A stretch of DNA of 64,000 nucleotides from Leptospira sp. WS92.C1. GTDB taxonomy: Bacteria; Spirochaetota; Leptospiria; Leptospirales; Leptospiraceae. Below the pieces are notes generated by a model that saw only the letters and a list, made by a program, of their open reading frames with translations, did not search any database and was not told the DNA's origin. Of the stretch, positions 62,000 to 64,000 are shown in pieces. Both the position numbers and the translations under genes were made by a program. The stretch spans positions 3,246,001 to 3,310,000 of the forward strand of contig NZ_CP162130.1 in assembly GCF_040833975.1 (NCBI RefSeq), given 5' to 3'. Position 1 is the stretch's first letter. Each line of letters opens with the position of its first letter.

Positions 62000-62334
62000 T
62001 CAGATGCACTGATATCTTTGTTTACATTCCCAAACGTTTAGGCCAAAGAAAAAACTCGAGTTTGGATAAATGTGACCTTCATTTTCGATTCGAATATAAG
62101 TTACCGAATTTCCTCCTTTTTTACAATCATATACGCTCTGGGAAATAGTAGAGTCGTCTTTGGGATTTAAATTTGGATAAGAAAAATGTTGAACGGATTT
62201 AGAGTCACAATGATTCACATCCAACCAATACTAAACCGTTTGATCTCCAGAGAGTAGAGGACCTCGTTTTGGCCATCTCCCACATTGGTTTCCCCACCAT
62301 CAAAAGGATTGATCGGATCCGATGTATCATTCAT
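62000..62334 (-). pseudogene. Truncated, frameshifted PHB-depolymerase-like esterase
   Basis: Reading the minus strand: frame one gives NDTSDPINPFDGGETNVGDG and ends at a stop after SIGW; the next frame continues with DVNHCDSKSVQHF and later YIRIENEGHIYPN. These match the C-terminal part of the PHB depolymerase/esterase family (GTSDxxxPFxGG, W...NxC, GGHxWPG). One frameshift around 62221 links them. The N-terminal two-thirds, including the nucleophile, are absent. A decayed secreted esterase gene. Confidence 0.65.
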
Positions 62335-62479
62335 TTATGATCAAAATCGGTATTGGAATTTTTATTTGTATAGAGAATTTAATGAATTACAATATTTCGT
62401 TTATTTTTATAACTCCAACTAAACATCCATGGTTTTTTTATTCTATAATTTGAATTCTAATATTCGGAGAATTCAAAAA

Positions 62480-63112
62480 TTAACGATATGCTTTTCCAGA
62501 AATATGCGGGATGATTGGAAGAAATATCGTTTTCATTGAATATTTATTTAAAGCTAAGGTTTTAAATCCTGCGTCCTCTAAAATTCTTGCCGTATTTCTA
62601 TTTAAATTACATCCTTCAAAAAACCAATGCCAAACTTTATGAAGTTTTTTTTGTAAAAAGGCTAATCCACTCTTTTCTTTAGCGGATACATGTTCTAAAA
62701 AAGCAAAAACACCGCCCGGTTTTAACACTCTTCGAATTTCCGAAACTGTTTTTATTGGATCGTTTACGGTGCATAACACTAACGTACAAACAATCGCCTC
62801 AACGCTTGCATCAGGAAGATCCAAAAGTTCAGCGCTTGAATTACGTAAATCCAACTCTATCCCATAATATTTTGCATTTTTTTTAAGTAGCGAGTGCATA
62901 TGGGGATTGGGTTCGAATGCGATCAGTTTTGTGTCTTTTTTATAATACCTCAAATTTGGACCGACTCCCGGCCCAAGTTCGACCACTATTTTTGGAAGTG
63001 AACCGAATAATTCGGATTTTGTTTTTCCATATTTACGATGCATATAACTTTCCATCATCTTAAAGAAATATGCGTTAATCCTTCCACGAATTGGATTTCC
63101 TTTTAAGCTCAT
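62480..63112 (-). CDS. Class I SAM-dependent methyltransferase
   Basis: 210 residues. Motif I KIVVELGPGVGPNLRYY near residue 45, LIAFEPNPHM (motif II), VEAIVCTLVLCTVND and EIRRVLKPGGVFAFLEHVSA. Compact, of the Methyltransf_11 type; substrate unknown. Same strand as the following hotdog-like gene upstream, gap about 40 bases. Confidence 0.85.
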   Translation of the reverse strand: MSLKGNPIRGRINAYFFKMMESYMHRKYGKTKSELFGSLPKIVVELGPGVGPNLRYYKKDTKLIAFEPNPHMHSLLKKNAKYYGIELDLRNSSAELLDLPDASVEAIVCTLVLCTVNDPIKTVSEIRRVLKPGGVFAFLEHVSAKEKSGLAFLQKKLHKVWHWFFEGCNLNRNTARILEDAGFKTLALNKYSMKTIFLPIIPHISGKAYR

Positions 63113-63151
63113 TTTATTATATCCTACTATTTCAATACCTCTTTTATATTA

Positions 63152-63925
63152 TTAGTTTTCTTTTCTTTGGTTTTCAGAGTTCCAATTTCCTGGAATCATC
63201 CAAACACCTTCTGAATAAGCCACACAAACATCGTCCTGGCTTTGAAAGATAGCTGTACCGGCCGTTCTTGCTCTTCTGTTTCTATGAATTTCCCAGGAAA
63301 GGATTCGATACGATTCCTCTACACGAATAGAAGAAAGAATTCGACCGGTTAATTTGACTAAAACGATCATTTGAGGATCTTCGGTTGAAACCGCAAAACC
63401 TCCGGGACAATCCAGCGCTGCCCAAACGATTTCTTTACGGACAAATCCGGATTCATCACCTAACTCTCGCCATGGATCCCAATTGGCCCCATGCAGATGT
63501 TTGAAACCAGGCTGATCTGTAACTTTACCGGAAAAAATTCTCATTCCATCTTTATCTTTTCTTTCGGGTCCGCAAACAAAACAGGATGGGAATGGATGTT
63601 TGATAAATCCAAGATAGTCTTTTGAAGCCTGCATTATTATCTCCTGAGACATTGGTTTAGGTAGATCTAATTTAAAATCAGGTGCGGGCTCTGCTTCTAC
63701 CGCGACAACTCCTGAAGAAATATCGATTAATGCGGAATAAAAGTCAGGATCGAAATTTACTTGAAGTTCAGAATTCAAAGGAACCGGAGCTTTAATTTTT
63801 ACAATAGAAGACAGAGAATTGAGTTTTTGCGCAGCGCTCCCGGCCGAAAATCCACCGTTTCCACTGAGAGGAGGTCCACAATACTTTGAAGAAATACTCA
63901 TCGTTTCATTTTTAAGTTGAATCAT
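63152..63925 (-). CDS. CxxCG hotdog-like thioesterase family protein
   Basis: 257 residues, start after AAGGAG. The segment FPSCFVCGPERKDKDGMRIF matches the CxxCGP-N-x-x-G(L/M) signature seen in the PaaI thioesterase at 9982-10569. The remainder shows predicted beta sheet with WAALDCPGGFAV where PaaI proteins have their active-site helix. It is longer than typical PaaI, perhaps with a double hotdog fold. Probably a cytoplasmic acyl-CoA-binding or hydrolysing protein; catalysis is not sure. Confidence 0.65.
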   Translation of the reverse strand: MIQLKNETMSISSKYCGPPLSGNGGFSAGSAAQKLNSLSSIVKIKAPVPLNSELQVNFDPDFYSALIDISSGVVAVEAEPAPDFKLDLPKPMSQEIIMQASKDYLGFIKHPFPSCFVCGPERKDKDGMRIFSGKVTDQPGFKHLHGANWDPWRELGDESGFVRKEIVWAALDCPGGFAVSTEDPQMIVLVKLTGRILSSIRVEESYRILSWEIHRNRRARTAGTAIFQSQDDVCVAYSEGVWMIPGNWNSENQRKEN

Positions 63926-64000
63926 AAAATAACTCCTTATTTCTTTTATCCGGCATTGATAAAAAAAAAGGTCAATCTATTCTATAATTTTCTTCCCCTT

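Overview
The window looks like chromosomal DNA of a spirochaete of the genus Leptospira. The reasons are the AT-leaning composition with abundant TTG/GTG starts, lipoproteins with relaxed spirochaetal lipoboxes, Leptospira-style hypothetical proteins, and a tRNA-Ile/tRNA-Ala pair standing alone with no rRNA gene in the window. Unlinked rRNA genes are a known trait of the genus. The species cannot be fixed from the sequence alone. No prophage, insertion sequence, CRISPR array or rRNA gene was recognised.

Layout. 1-6.9 kb is sparsely coding: a Cys-rich lipoprotein, two small exported proteins, two tandemly duplicated 7TM membrane proteins with copied upstream DNA, an XRE regulator and a coiled-coil protein. 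6.9-13.4 kb holds a large anchored protein, a zinc alcohol dehydrogenase, a hotdog thioesterase, a Gdx/SugE-type SMR exporter and an orphan membrane histidine kinase. 13.4-18.3 kb is the most interesting block, all on the minus strand: an APMAP-like lactonase/arylesterase, an ArsR regulator, an ACAD10/11-type acyl-CoA dehydrogenase, an APH-fold kinase, a DUF6285 protein and a histidine phosphatase. Together they resemble the kinase/dehydrogenase (LvaA/LvaB/LvaC) route for 4-hydroxy acids, here possibly fed by a lactonase. 18.6-21.9 kb is a three-gene plus-strand operon (cNMP sensor, acyltransferase 3, beta-propeller lipoprotein) followed by the two tRNAs. 23.0-25.3 kb encodes a fusion of a flavin disulfide-reductase-like domain to a NosR/NapH-like membrane polyferredoxin. 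25.8-32 kb carries single metabolic genes: enoyl-CoA hydratase, MBL lactonase-like, ThiM, Ste24-type M48 protease, methyltransferase, thioesterase.

32.2-40.4 kb is an ArsR-DoxX-SRPBCC array: five consecutive SRPBCC (AHSA1/polyketide-cyclase-like) proteins, a deleted DHFR/RibD-like pseudogene, a DHA2 drug-efflux MFS protein, a second DoxX, an amidase and a sixth SRPBCC on the other strand. 41-52.4 kb holds a lipoprotein, RecQ, and a tightly overlapping recC-recB-recD operon. 52.5-58.05 kb carries a 7TM-DISM/PAS/SpoIIE phosphatase, a DUF2834 protein, a two-gene ABC-2 exporter and an SDR resembling 3-ketodihydrosphingosine reductase. 58.9-61.5 kb is a reverse-transsulfuration pair (cystathionine beta-synthase plus cystathionine gamma-lyase/synthase) behind a consensus sigma70-like promoter. 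The last part has a frameshifted PHB-depolymerase-like remnant, a methyltransferase and a second CxxCG hotdog-like protein.

Functionally the window is dominated by lipid/acyl-CoA and small-molecule handling, redox and sulfur metabolism, double-strand-break repair and signalling. Functions come from motif recognition by eye; no database search was run.
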